64,000 nucleotides of DNA from Frigoribacterium sp. Leaf8 (GTDB lineage: Bacteria; Actinomycetota; Actinomycetes; Actinomycetales; Microbacteriaceae): NCBI RefSeq assembly GCF_001421165.1, contig NZ_LMKB01000001.1:488284-552283 (forward strand), read 5' to 3'. Below are positions 1 to 8,025 of the stretch, piece by piece. Each line of letters begins with the position of its first letter. Position 1 is the stretch's first letter. Below the pieces are notes generated by a model that saw only the letters and a list, made by a program, of their open reading frames with translations, ran no database searches and had not been told where the DNA came from. The translations under genes were made by a program, and so were the position numbers.

Positions 1-1240
1 CGTTGGCCGCGACGGACTCGGAAAGCGTGGCGGCGAACGGCTCGTCGATCTGCGCGGCGGCCACCTCGAAGGCCTCGGCGACGCCGCCGACGATGCGCCG
101 GTACCGATGCACCGCCTCGTCCGCGGGGATCGCGAACGACCTCGCGGCGTCACGGAACTCCGGTTCGCCGATCGAGTCGAGCGCGTACTCGTCGCCGATC
201 GACATCGCCGAGCGCAGGGGGGCACCGCCTCGGGTCGGATAGGGCGAATGTGAGCCGAGGTCGTAGAGCGGCGCGAGTCGAACGTCGGAGCCGCTCAACG
301 TGAGCGAGTAGTTCTTCGCGTGTGCGTCGGTGTTCTGGGAGGCCACGGTGAACACGAGAGCCTCGAAGAGTGCTCGCTGCGTGACGGAACGGACGCCGTG
401 GTCGGGTATGTTCTCGGCGACGACCCGGGCGATCTGCCGAACGGACGGCCCGCCCTGATCTTGGTACTTGTGTGACGGGTCGACGCTCATGGCCTGGCAG
501 AAGTCCTCCTGGTGCAGCCGGTGCCACACTCCGTCCCGCTCGACGCGATCGAAACGCCGGGTCACGAAGACGTGAGTGCCCGCAGCCGTCCTCATCAGCT
601 CGTGGTCGGCCACCTCGAGTCCCAACGCCCGGGCAGCAGCCATCGACACGAACTCGTTCACGTCGTGGTCGGGCAGAGCGGCGGCCGTCGGCTTGAGGAT
701 GTGCGTCGTCGGGGTGGAATCCCGGGGAACCCCCCAGGAGCCGTCCGGGAACCGGAACAGCGCCACCTTGCTCTGCGCCCCGGCCAGCGACCAGCGACCG
801 CCGTGGTCGTCCCTCCCCCAGGCTCCCGGATCACGGGACGCACTGGCGAGGAGGACGGCGACGTCGTCATCGGTGAGCCGCTCGACGTCTCCCGTCCGCG
901 ATGCGGCATCGCTCGACGCCTCGTCGGGAGGAAGCAGCTGCACGGCACCGGCAGCGTCGCGCCCGACGCTCTCGAGCAGGCGGAACGGGTGTTGGCTCGT
1001 CCGGTACCGACTGGCGAGTTCGGCGAGTCGTTCGGGGCTGTCGGGCAGCAGGCCCGCGAGGAACGGACCGGCCGCCCGGGAAGGCCACTCGGCGCGGGTC
1101 GGCCGCATGGAGAGCGACATCGGGGTCGGGGTCGCCTGTGAGCGGTAGTCGCCGTCGTACGCGAAGGTCACCCGACCGGACGCGTTCATCGCGAAGGTTC
1201 CCGCGAGAGTCCCGTCGAGATAGGCGAGCAGGTCAGCCAT
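1..1240 (-). CDS. hipA: HipA-type serine/threonine kinase toxin (3' end cut by window)
   Basis: Reading the minus strand from the ATG at 1238-1240 gives an open frame that runs off the left edge after 413 codons, close to the full HipA length (about 410-440). Visible family marks are SLAGAQSK near residue 145 (HipA P-loop with the autophosphorylated serine), THILKP about 20 residues later, FVTRRFDR, HAKNYSL and LAPLYDLGS (the DFG-like metal site). HipA kinases phosphorylate a translation-related target, classically glutamyl-tRNA synthetase, and cause growth arrest. The start overlaps the last 8 bases of the antitoxin gene, so the two are translationally coupled. Only a few C-terminal residues are missing. 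The toxin class is well supported; the target here is not known. Confidence 0.93.
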   Translation of the reverse strand, partial: MADLLAYLDGTLAGTFAMNASGRVTFAYDGDYRSQATPTPMSLSMRPTRAEWPSRAAGPFLAGLLPDSPERLAELASRYRTSQHPFRLLESVGRDAAGAVQLLPPDEASSDAASRTGDVERLTDDDVAVLLASASRDPGAWGRDDHGGRWSLAGAQSKVALFRFPDGSWGVPRDSTPTTHILKPTAAALPDHDVNEFVSMAAARALGLEVADHELMRTAAGTHVFVTRRFDRVERDGVWHRLHQEDFCQAMSVDPSHKYQDQGGPSVRQIARVVAENIPDHGVRSVTQRALFEALVFTVASQNTDAHAKNYSLTLSGSDVRLAPLYDLGSHSPYPTRGGAPLRSAMSIGDEYALDSIGEPEFRDAARSFAIPADEAVHRYRRIVGGVAEAFEVAAAQIDEPFAATLSESVAAN

Positions 1241-1463
1241 CGGCCTGCCCCGGCTCACGCTCGGAGGCCTCGAGGACGATTCCCAGTGCCTGCAGCGCGT
1301 CGAGCACCAGGCGGAGCTGCGCCGTCCCCTTGCCGGCCTCGAACCTGTTCACCCACGCACGGCTGACACCCATCGTCGTCGCCAGGCGATCTTGCGACCA
1401 TCCGAGCGCGATTCGCCGCTCGTGCACGAGGTCGCCCACGGCGAAGACGGTGTCGATTCGCAT
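1233..1463 (-). CDS. hipB: HipB-type XRE antitoxin / autorepressor
   Basis: A 76-residue protein with a single XRE helix-turn-helix: WSQDRLATTMGVSRAWVNRFEAGKG occupies roughly residues 20-45 (listed only to place the HTH). A purine-rich Shine-Dalgarno (complement of 1468-1473) lies 4 bases before the ATG. It sits directly upstream of hipA and overlaps it, the standard antitoxin-first order. HipB proteins bind both HipA and their own promoter. Four evenly spaced near-palindromes just upstream (1490-1586) are the expected operators. Length and gene order fit the family fully. Confidence 0.92.
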   Translation of the reverse strand: MRIDTVFAVGDLVHERRIALGWSQDRLATTMGVSRAWVNRFEAGKGTAQLRLVLDALQALGIVLEASEREPGQADG

Positions 1464-1489
1464 GTGGCCCTCCGAGGTCGCCGACTCCT

Positions 1490-1586
1490 GTAGCCGATCG
1501 GCTACAGGTTAGCGACGTAACCGATCGATTACCAGACCATCCCGTGACCGATCGATCACACGATCGAGATGTGGCCGTCCGGTCAC
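1490..1586. promoter_or_regulatory. Four 16-bp near-palindromic operators at exact 27-bp spacing upstream of hipBA
   Basis: Four copies start at 1490, 1517, 1544 and 1571: GTAGCCGATCGGCTAC, GTAACCGATCGATTAC, GTGACCGATCGATCAC and GTGGCCGTCCGGTCAC. The first is part of a perfect 20-bp palindrome (1488-1507). Start-to-start distance is 27 bp each time. The fourth overlaps the stop codon of the upstream aldo-keto reductase gene. E. coli HipB is known to bind several operators in its own promoter, so cooperative autorepression by this HipB is the likely role. Binding itself is inferred. Confidence 0.75.
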
Positions 1587-2551
1587 CACCAGAACGGTGA
1601 CTGCGGCCGGTAGGGCTCCTCGAGGCGGCGGACGTCGTCGTCGGTCAGCTCGACGTCCAGGGCGGCGACGGCGTCGGCGAGGTGGTGCGGCTTCGTCGCG
1701 CCGACGATCGGGGCCGAGACGACGGGGTTCCGCAGCACCCACGCCACGGCGACCTGGGCCATCGACACTCCGTGCTCGGCGGCGACCTGCTCGACGGCGT
1801 CGATGATCGGGCCGTCCTCGTCGGCGTCGAAGGCCTTCGCGACCTCGTCGACGGCGGACCGCTCGGTGGTCGCACCACGCGGTCGCGTCAGCCGCCCCTT
1901 GCCCTGCGGCGAGTAGGGCACGAGCCCGACGCCGAGGTCGGCGCAGAGAGGGATCATCTCGCGTTCCTCCTCGCGCTTCAGCAGGTTGTACTGGTCCTGC
2001 ATGGTCGAGAACGGCGTCCAACCGTTGACCACGGCGGCGGTCTGCATCTTCGCGAACTGCCAGGCGAACATGCTCGAGGCGCCCGTGTACCGGACCTTGC
2101 CTGCCCGGACCAGGTCGTGGAGCGCCTCCATCGTCTCCTCCACCGGGGTCTCGGGGTCGAAGCGGTGGATCTGGTACAGGTCGACGTGGTCGGTGCCGAG
2201 TCGCGTGAGCGACGCGTCGACCTGCTCGAGGATCGCCCCGCGTGACAGCCCCGCTCCCCCCGGACCGTCGTGCATGCGACCGCCGACCTTCGTCGCCAGA
2301 ACGACGTCCTCGCGGCGGGAGTACTCGCGCATCGCGCGGCCGACGAACTCCTCGCCGGTGCCCTGCTGGTAGACGTTCGCGGTGTCCCAGAAGGTGACCC
2401 CGAGCTCGACGGCCTGGCGGAAGAACGGAGCCGAGGCCGCCTCGTCGAGCGTCCACGAGTGCAGGCCCCGGGTGGGGTCGCCGTAGCTCATGCAGCCGAG
2501 GCCGATGCGGCTGACCTTCAGCCCTGTGGTGCCCAGACGGGTGTACTTCAC
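1583..2551 (-). CDS. Aldo/keto reductase
   Basis: A 322-residue NAD(P)H-dependent oxidoreductase of the AKR superfamily (YajO/YghZ-like TIM barrel), starting KYTRLGTTGLKVS. The catalytic tetrad is visible: D and Y in WDTANVY, K in LATKVGG and H in LYQIHRFD. The GTG start at 2549-2551 is chosen because it overlaps the stop of the upstream small gene (GTGA) and follows a GAGGAGG ribosome site at about 8 bases. It is the last gene of a three-gene operon led by an XRE regulator, so it is probably under that regulator. Cytosolic; the natural substrate cannot be read from the sequence. Confidence 0.9.
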   Translation of the reverse strand: MKYTRLGTTGLKVSRIGLGCMSYGDPTRGLHSWTLDEAASAPFFRQAVELGVTFWDTANVYQQGTGEEFVGRAMREYSRREDVVLATKVGGRMHDGPGGAGLSRGAILEQVDASLTRLGTDHVDLYQIHRFDPETPVEETMEALHDLVRAGKVRYTGASSMFAWQFAKMQTAAVVNGWTPFSTMQDQYNLLKREEEREMIPLCADLGVGLVPYSPQGKGRLTRPRGATTERSAVDEVAKAFDADEDGPIIDAVEQVAAEHGVSMAQVAVAWVLRNPVVSAPIVGATKPHHLADAVAALDVELTDDDVRRLEEPYRPQSPFWW

Positions 2552-2778
2552 GGTCGTGCCTCCTCGGCGTTCGGGGGTGGTTGGTTCTCCATGGTGACGG
2601 AGGCCTCTGCGGCGTCGGTCGCGCCGGGCGCGCGGCGGTGGAAGAGGCCGGCGATCGCCCAGGGGCCCGGCTGGAGACGCACCGCCATCTCGTCCAGCAC
2701 CCGCGCCTCCTGCTCTCGGTCGCGCGTGAGGTCCGAGATCTCGCAGGAGGCGCGCCACCACATCGCGAGGCGGCTCAC
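2548..2778 (-). CDS. Small coupled protein of unknown function
   Basis: A 76-codon frame between the XRE regulator and the aldo-keto reductase. It begins with GTG at 2776-2778, sharing GTGA with the regulator's stop, and ends in the GTGA that starts the reductase, so both junctions look translationally coupled. The N-terminal half reads MSRLAMWWRASCEISDLT and continues with a charged helical stretch (about 25-45); the C-terminal 30 residues are Ala/Pro/Glu-rich and probably disordered. No family recognised. That it is a gene rests on the perfect end-to-end fit, not on homology. Confidence 0.55.
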   Translation of the reverse strand: MSRLAMWWRASCEISDLTRDREQEARVLDEMAVRLQPGPWAIAGLFHRRAPGATDAAEASVTMENQPPPNAEEARP

Positions 2779-3704
2779 GATCCGGCCGCCTCGCGCGGTC
2801 CGCTCGCGACGTCGGGTCGGTCCGGGGCGTCGGCGCGGACGACCGCCGGGTCGGCCTGCGGCGCCGCCCAGCTGGCGAGGAGGCGGAGGCGCTCCTCGGT
2901 CGGCGAGCCGGGCTCGGCGCTGTAGACGAGGAAGTTCAGGCCCGGGCGGCCCATCGGCTCCATGGCCTCGTAGACCATGTCGAGCTGACCGACGACCGGG
3001 TGGTGGAAGCGCTTCTGGCCGGACGTGTGGTGGCGCACCTCGTGGGCGCCCCAGCGCACGCGGAACTCGTCGCTGCGGGTGGACAGTTCGCCGATCAGGT
3101 CGTGCAGGGCGCGGTCGTGGGGGTCGCGGCCGGCCTCGGTGCGCAGGATCGCGACGTTGATGTCGGCGGCCACCGACCACGACGGGTAGAAGGCCTCGGC
3201 TTGCTCGCGGTGCAGGAAGACGAAGCGGGCGAGGTTGACCGGCCGCTCGTCGAGGGCGTAGAGGTCGGAGTAGAGCGCACGGAAGAGCGCGTTCTCGGCG
3301 AGGACGTCCATGCGGCCGTTGCGGACGAACGCGGGCCCGGCCGTCACGGCGTCGAGCACGAGCTGCATGCTGCGCGAGACGGTCTCGGGCGGACGGCGTC
3401 GACGCCGGGCGCGCACGGGCGACTCGTTCGCGGCACGGGCGAGGTCGGCCAGGTGCTCGCGTTCGGCGTCGTCGAGCAGCAGGGCGGTCGCGAGCGAGTC
3501 GAGCACGACCTCGGACACCCCGCCGAGGCGCCCGCGTTCGAGCCGCGTGTAGTACTCGACGCTGACGCCCGCGAGCAGCGCCACCTCGCTCCGCCGCAGT
3601 CCGGGCACGCGGCGTCCGGGGCCGCCCGGCAGCTCGACCTGCTCGGGCCGCACCCGCGCCCGTCGGCTGGTCAGGAAGTCGCGGATCTCGCTCTCGGTGT
3701 CCAT
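2775..3704 (-). CDS. XRE-family regulator with MmyB-like ligand-binding domain
   Basis: A 309-residue regulator starting MDTESEIRDFLTSRRARV. The N-terminal HTH (about 12-75) contains PGLRRSEVALLAGVSVEYY and LERG, the signature of the MmyB-like subgroup. The remaining 200 residues are the PAS-like MmyB_LBD, ending with a conserved LYSAEPGS/LRLLA-type tail. These proteins often repress an adjacent oxidoreductase or efflux gene and respond to small lipophilic ligands. Here the downstream coupled genes are the small protein and the aldo-keto reductase. A paralogue of the same architecture lies at 29724-30611. Upstream is an unusual inverted-repeat block shared with the divergent GntR gene. Confidence 0.9.
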   Translation of the reverse strand: MDTESEIRDFLTSRRARVRPEQVELPGGPGRRVPGLRRSEVALLAGVSVEYYTRLERGRLGGVSEVVLDSLATALLLDDAEREHLADLARAANESPVRARRRRRPPETVSRSMQLVLDAVTAGPAFVRNGRMDVLAENALFRALYSDLYALDERPVNLARFVFLHREQAEAFYPSWSVAADINVAILRTEAGRDPHDRALHDLIGELSTRSDEFRVRWGAHEVRHHTSGQKRFHHPVVGQLDMVYEAMEPMGRPGLNFLVYSAEPGSPTEERLRLLASWAAPQADPAVVRADAPDRPDVASGPREAAGS

Positions 3705-3776
3705 GCCCTCGACGCTACGACAGGGGCGGGTCGCGGTGGGAAGCCCTGGTGGTGACCCCCTCGGCGCGACGACGGG

Positions 3777-3840
3777 ACGAACCCCGTTCGCGAAGGAGAA
3801 CCCCGATGGAACGGGGTTCGTCTTCGCGAACGGGGTTCGT
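3777..3840. promoter_or_regulatory. Nested inverted/direct repeats in a divergent promoter region
   Basis: Perfect 19-bp inverted repeat: ACGAACCCCGTTCGCGAAG at 3777-3795 and its reverse complement at 3822-3840. Inside lie a second pair, GAACCCCG (3798-3805) and CGGGGTTC (3812-3819), so AACGGGGTTCGTC-type half-sites also form a direct repeat. The block sits between the XRE gene (start 3704, minus) and the GntR gene (start 3896, plus), both of which point away from it. It therefore looks like an operator cluster or a transcribed hairpin, not a terminator between converging genes. Confidence 0.5.
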
Positions 3841-3895
3841 CGTCGCGGACGGGGCCCATGACGAGCCCGACCGCACCGCTCGGTAAGATCCGCAC

Positions 3896-4645
3896 GTGCC
3901 TTCGACCCTCTACGAGCAGATCGCCGACGACCTGCGGCGGCGCATCCTGAGCGGCGACCTCGCGGTCGGCGACGACGTGCCGAGCGAGGGCGAGCTGGCC
4001 GAGCAGTGGCGCACCTCCCGCGGGCCGATCCGCAACGCCCTCGCCGCCCTGCGCTCCGAGGGCCTGGTCGAGACCCGGCGCGGCCGCCCGGCGCGGGTCG
4101 TCGCACGCAAGGCGCACCACCCGGTCGACGTGTCGATCCCCTTCACCAAGTGGGTGCGCGACGTCGGCGGCGAGCCCGGCGCCCGCACGCAGGAGGTGTC
4201 GCTGCGCCGCGCCGACGACGACAAGGCCCGGTCGCTCGGCATCGAGCCGGGCGCCCTCGTGGTCGACGTCGTCCGGCTGCGACTCGTCGACGGCCGCCCG
4301 ACCATGCTCGAGCGCCTGACCTTCATCGAGGAGGTCGGCCGCGTGCTGTTCGACGTCGACCTCGACACGGTGTCGATTACCGAGTACCTCGACTCGCGGG
4401 GCTTCGGCTACGCCGACATCGACCACGAGATCGACGCGGTCGCCGCCGACGAGCTCGACGCCGAACTGCTCGGGGTCGAGCCCGGCACGCCGATCCTGCG
4501 GCTGCACCGCATCACGCGCGGCCCCGACGGCCGCACCTTCGAGGCCTCGGACGACCGGTACCGCAGCGACATCGTCCGCTTCACCGTCTCGGCGTCGGGC
4601 CGGGCCCGCGAGGGCGACCACTTCATCCGCGCGATCGGCCCCTGA
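3896..4645 (+). CDS. GntR-family regulator with UTRA domain (PhnF/HutC-like)
   Basis: A 249-residue repressor with GTG start. The N-terminal winged helix (about 1-70) shows YEQIADDLRRRILSGDL, VPSEGELAEQ and SRGPIRNALAALRSEGLVETRRGRP. The C-terminal UTRA effector domain (about 85-245) includes LERLTFIEEVGR and the closing DRYRSDIVRFTVS typical of HutC/PhnF members. It converges on the phosphonate operon that ends at 4740, and PhnF-type members commonly control phosphonate genes, so it is a plausible regulator of that operon. The link is by position only. It could instead act on the XRE/AKR operon it diverges from. Confidence 0.85.
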   Translation: MPSTLYEQIADDLRRRILSGDLAVGDDVPSEGELAEQWRTSRGPIRNALAALRSEGLVETRRGRPARVVARKAHHPVDVSIPFTKWVRDVGGEPGARTQEVSLRRADDDKARSLGIEPGALVVDVVRLRLVDGRPTMLERLTFIEEVGRVLFDVDLDTVSITEYLDSRGFGYADIDHEIDAVAADELDAELLGVEPGTPILRLHRITRGPDGRTFEASDDRYRSDIVRFTVSASGRAREGDHFIRAIGP

Positions 4646-4739
4646 GCGGCGCCGACCCGCACCCCTCCCGCGTCCGCGGACGCAGGAGGCAGGACGCAGG
4701 AGGCGCGGGGCAGCCCCCGCAGGCCGCCACCGCCCCCGG

Positions 4740-5939
4740 TCACTCCGGCCGGACGCCCACCCGCACCGACCCGCCGGCGGCGGCCGCCGCGATCCCGGCG
4801 TCGAGGTCGCGCAGGGCGACGACCTCGCCCACGAGGGCGTCGAGCGGCCAGGCCGCGTGCCTCCGTTCGACGAAGCGGGCGGCCTCGACGAGGTGCCGCG
4901 GGGCGTAGTTGTGCACGCCGCGGAGGGTCACGAGACGTCGGACGACGCTCTCGGCGTCGAGCGGCACCGCCGGGGCGGGGAAGACGCTGCCGACCAGCAC
5001 GGCCACGCCGCCGACGCCCAGCGCGGCGAGCGCCGAGGCCACGGCGTGCGGCGACCCCGAGGCCTCCACGGCGACGAGCGGGGCACCACCCGCGACCGAG
5101 AACGCGGTGCTGAGGCCGTCGTCCGCGTCGGGGGCAGCCGACGGGTCGACCGTCGCGACCGCGCCGAAGCGGACGGCGAGCCGACGGCGGGCGGGATCGG
5201 GGTCGACGACGACCACCCGGGCCCCGGCGTCGGTGGCCAGCGCGGTCGCCGTGAGGCCGATCAGCCCGGCCCCCGTGACGAGCACCACGGCACCGTCCAG
5301 GGGCACGATCGCCGAGGCGGCGTCGAGCGCCGCCACGGCCGTCGCCGTGCCGCACGACACGGGGGCCACCAGCTCGGCGGGCAGGTCGGACTCGACCGGG
5401 ACGATCGCCGTGCCCGACCGCACGTGCACGTGCGTGGCGAAGCCGCCGCTGAGCTCCCAGCCCGTGACGAGCCGCTCGTGCCCGTACTTCCGCACCGACT
5501 CGCACTTCTGCGGCAGGTCGCGCCGGCAGGTGGCGCATCGACCGCACGAGACGGTCAGCGACCAGACGACGCGTTGCCCGACGGCGAGCGGCGTCCCGTC
5601 CACGGCGACCGCCCCCGGCCCGAGGGCGACCACGCGACCGACCTGCTCGTGTCCGAGGACGAGCGGGGCGGGCGCGCTCCGGTCGCCCCGGGTGGTGTGC
5701 ACGTCCGAGCCGCAGATCGTCGCCAGCTCGACCTCGACGAGGGCGTCGCCGGGCGCGAGGACGACCGAGGGCACCGCGACGGCCTCGTGCGGACGGCCGG
5801 GTTCGAGCCAGACCATGGCGGTCGGGGCCGGGTCGAGGGGCAGCGCGGCCGGGGAGGTGGGGTCCGTCACGGACGCGACCCGCGCCTCCTGGTCCGTCGT
5901 CCGCGGCGGCACCCCCGTCCGCGGCAGGGCGGTGGTCAC
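4740..5939 (-). CDS. Zinc-dependent alcohol dehydrogenase of a phosphonate operon (HpnZ-like)
   Basis: A 399-residue medium-chain dehydrogenase. Catalytic zinc ligands lie in ATICGSDVH (Cys) and LVLGHEQVGRV (His/Glu); the structural zinc cysteines are in SCGRCATCRRDLPQKC. The Rossmann motif is VTGAGLIGLTA. The set matches the dehydrogenase that recurs in 2-aminoethylphosphonate operons (HpnZ type), and this gene is last in such an operon, overlapping the HAD gene by GTGA (5936-5939). A likely role is oxidising the aldehyde or alcohol released after C-P cleavage, but substrate is inferred. The first 40 residues are non-conserved and an internal start at MVWLEPGRPH is possible. Confidence 0.82.
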   Translation of the reverse strand: MTTALPRTGVPPRTTDQEARVASVTDPTSPAALPLDPAPTAMVWLEPGRPHEAVAVPSVVLAPGDALVEVELATICGSDVHTTRGDRSAPAPLVLGHEQVGRVVALGPGAVAVDGTPLAVGQRVVWSLTVSCGRCATCRRDLPQKCESVRKYGHERLVTGWELSGGFATHVHVRSGTAIVPVESDLPAELVAPVSCGTATAVAALDAASAIVPLDGAVVLVTGAGLIGLTATALATDAGARVVVVDPDPARRRLAVRFGAVATVDPSAAPDADDGLSTAFSVAGGAPLVAVEASGSPHAVASALAALGVGGVAVLVGSVFPAPAVPLDAESVVRRLVTLRGVHNYAPRHLVEAARFVERRHAAWPLDALVGEVVALRDLDAGIAAAAAGGSVRVGVRPE

Positions 5940-6703
5940 GCGACCGCGGTCGTCGACGCGCCGGCGGCCGCGACCCCGGCGAAGGCCGACAGCCCGACGA
6001 GGTCGCGGACGCTCTCGAGCACGACGTCGGCCCCCGCGGCGAGCAGCTGCTCGCGGGTGTGCGCGCCGGTCGTCACGCCGACGACGAGGCCCGCACCGGC
6101 GGAGCGCCCCGAGAGGACGTCGCTGACGGTGTCGCCGACGACCGCGACGGCGGCGACCGACGAGGCACGGGTGCGCAGCAGCGCGGTCAGCACGAGGTCG
6201 GGTGCGGGGCGGCCGCGGCCGGCGTCGACGGGCGAGAGGGCGGCGTCGACCGTCCAGCCGAGCGCGTCGAGCAGGCGGTCGCGCGTGACGGGCGAGAAGC
6301 CCGTGGTCAGGACGACCGAGACCCCGGAGGCGCGGAGGGCGTCGACGAGATCGCCCGCGCCCTCGATCGGCTCGACTCCCGACTCGTCGACGAGCTCGCC
6401 GTAGGCCACCTCGAACTCGTCGTTCGCGCGCTGCGCGAGCGCCTCGTCGCCCCCGGTGAGGTGCCGGAAGACCTCGATCTTCGAGCGGCCCATCGTGTCG
6501 CGGACGTACTGCAGGGCCTCGTCGCGACTCAGCGTCGGGCCGAGGTCGACCCGGTCGGCGACGCGGGCGAAGGCCTGCTCGACCACGCCGTCGTCGACGA
6601 CGGTCGTGCCGGCCATGTCGAGCACGACGAGCTCGATCGGGGTCGCGGCCTCGGCGGCGGGGGTGCCGGACCAGGCGGGGGTGGTGGCGGTCGTGGTGCT
6701 CAT
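5936..6703 (-). CDS. Phosphonatase-like HAD hydrolase
   Basis: A 255-residue HAD-superfamily enzyme. The nucleophile motif is VVLDMAGTTVVDD (about 26-38), close to PhnX; the cap domain carries DTMGRSKIEVFRHL, the region where PhnX has its Schiff-base lysine; motif II is VVLTTGFS and motif IV VVGDTVSDVLSG. PhnX splits phosphonoacetaldehyde into acetaldehyde and phosphate; this group is usually called phosphonatase-like. The start at 6701-6703 overlaps the stop of the FAD oxidoreductase (ATGA). In the operon it would take the aldehyde made by the FAD enzyme. True PhnX activity versus a related phosphatase cannot be settled by reading. Confidence 0.82.
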   Translation of the reverse strand: MSTTTATTPAWSGTPAAEAATPIELVVLDMAGTTVVDDGVVEQAFARVADRVDLGPTLSRDEALQYVRDTMGRSKIEVFRHLTGGDEALAQRANDEFEVAYGELVDESGVEPIEGAGDLVDALRASGVSVVLTTGFSPVTRDRLLDALGWTVDAALSPVDAGRGRPAPDLVLTALLRTRASSVAAVAVVGDTVSDVLSGRSAGAGLVVGVTTGAHTREQLLAAGADVVLESVRDLVGLSAFAGVAAAGASTTAVA

Positions 6704-8025
6704 GCGGTGAGGCTCTCTGTGAGGGGCGAGGGGACGGGCGAGGTGACGGCCGGGGTGACAGGCGAGTGGACGGTCGAGGTCGGGGCGAGGGGGTCGAGCG
6801 CCCGGTCGCGCCCGCCGTCGAGGTGTGCCCCGACGACGTGCTCGGCGAGACCGAGCCCCGTGGTCATGCCGATGCCGGTCGAGACGACCGTGACGAGCAC
6901 GCCCGGGGCGACCTCGTCGACGACGAACTCGTCGCGGCCCGAGGCGTAGACGCCCTGCCATCGCTCGGTGACGACCGGCTCGGCACCGAACAGCACGCGG
7001 AACTCGTCGAGGAAGGCGTCGGCGATCCGTTCGTCCTGGAACGGCGCGATCGCGGCGCCCTTCCGGTGGCTGTCCCCGACGATCACCGACCCGTCGGGCA
7101 GCTGCGTGTACATCTGGTTGAGGTCCATCGCGGCCAGGTCCGGGCGCTCGGCGTGCAGTCGGGACCGCACCGCGTCGGCCGCTCCGGTGCCGGCGAACGC
7201 GCTGTAGCGGATCAGCGACCAACCGGTCAGCAGCGGGGCGACGAGCGGCCGGACGAGGTCGGCCCGCACCCGCAGCATGTCGAGGCCGCAGCGCTCGAGG
7301 GCGTGTCGGTCGGCGAGGTCGGGCAGCAGCTGGTCGAGGTCGTGGTTGGTCGCGACGACGACCGTCCCGGCGTCGATCGGGCCGCGGCTCGTCTCGACCC
7401 GTCCCGACGTGACCGACCCCACGGAGGTGCGGGTCAGGAAGCGCACCCCTCGCGTCTCGAGGTGCCGACGGATCGCGTCGGCCGCCTCCCTCGGGTCGAC
7501 CTGCAGGTCGTACGGGAGCAGGGCGCCGCCGACGACCGCGCCGGGAGCCACCGGGGCCAGGGACGACAGCTCGGCCGCGTCGATCCGCTCGATCTCGGGC
7601 CGGTCGCCCAGCACGCGGTCGGTGCGGGCGAGGGCCAGCTCGTCGAGCAGGTCGAGCTCGTCGACGTGTCGGGCGGCGACGAGCGTGCCGCGCCGGGACA
7701 GCCAGAAGCCGGCGTCGCGGGCCAGCCGCAGCCAGAGCTCGCGGGCGGCGAGGGCATGTCGGCGGGCCTCGCCGCTCTGCGGGGTGAGGCAGAGGTGGCC
7801 GAAGTTGCGCACGGTCGAGCCGCCGATCACCGTTGAGCGGTCGACGACCAGCACCGAGAGCCCCCGATCGACGGCGGCGAGGGCGGCACCGAGGCCGACG
7901 ATGCCCGAGCCGACGACGACCACGTCGTGCGGTGCCGCCGCGTGCCCTGCTGCCGCGGTCGAGGCCGCGGTCGGGGCAGCGGAGTGACGGGCCGCCCCGC
8001 GGGCCGTGTCGTGTGTCGCGGTCAT
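6700..8025 (-). CDS. FAD-dependent oxidoreductase of phosphonate catabolism (HpnW-like)
   Basis: A 441-residue DAO-family flavoenzyme. After an Ala/His-rich, probably disordered leader of about 35 residues comes the dinucleotide fold VVVVGSGIVGLGAALAA, then GGSTVRNFGH, and near the C-terminus the second flavin motif TGIGMTTGLGLAEH. The family recurs in phosphonate operons (HpnW/Pbf-type); members have been linked to oxidising aminoethylphosphonate or its N-alkyl forms to phosphonoacetaldehyde. No PhnW aminotransferase gene is present here, so this enzyme may provide that step. The ATG at 8023-8025 overlaps the permease stop (ATGA). Confidence 0.83.
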   Translation of the reverse strand: MTATHDTARGAARHSAAPTAASTAAAGHAAAPHDVVVVGSGIVGLGAALAAVDRGLSVLVVDRSTVIGGSTVRNFGHLCLTPQSGEARRHALAARELWLRLARDAGFWLSRRGTLVAARHVDELDLLDELALARTDRVLGDRPEIERIDAAELSSLAPVAPGAVVGGALLPYDLQVDPREAADAIRRHLETRGVRFLTRTSVGSVTSGRVETSRGPIDAGTVVVATNHDLDQLLPDLADRHALERCGLDMLRVRADLVRPLVAPLLTGWSLIRYSAFAGTGAADAVRSRLHAERPDLAAMDLNQMYTQLPDGSVIVGDSHRKGAAIAPFQDERIADAFLDEFRVLFGAEPVVTERWQGVYASGRDEFVVDEVAPGVLVTVVSTGIGMTTGLGLAEHVVGAHLDGGRDRALDPLAPTSTVHSPVTPAVTSPVPSPLTESLTA

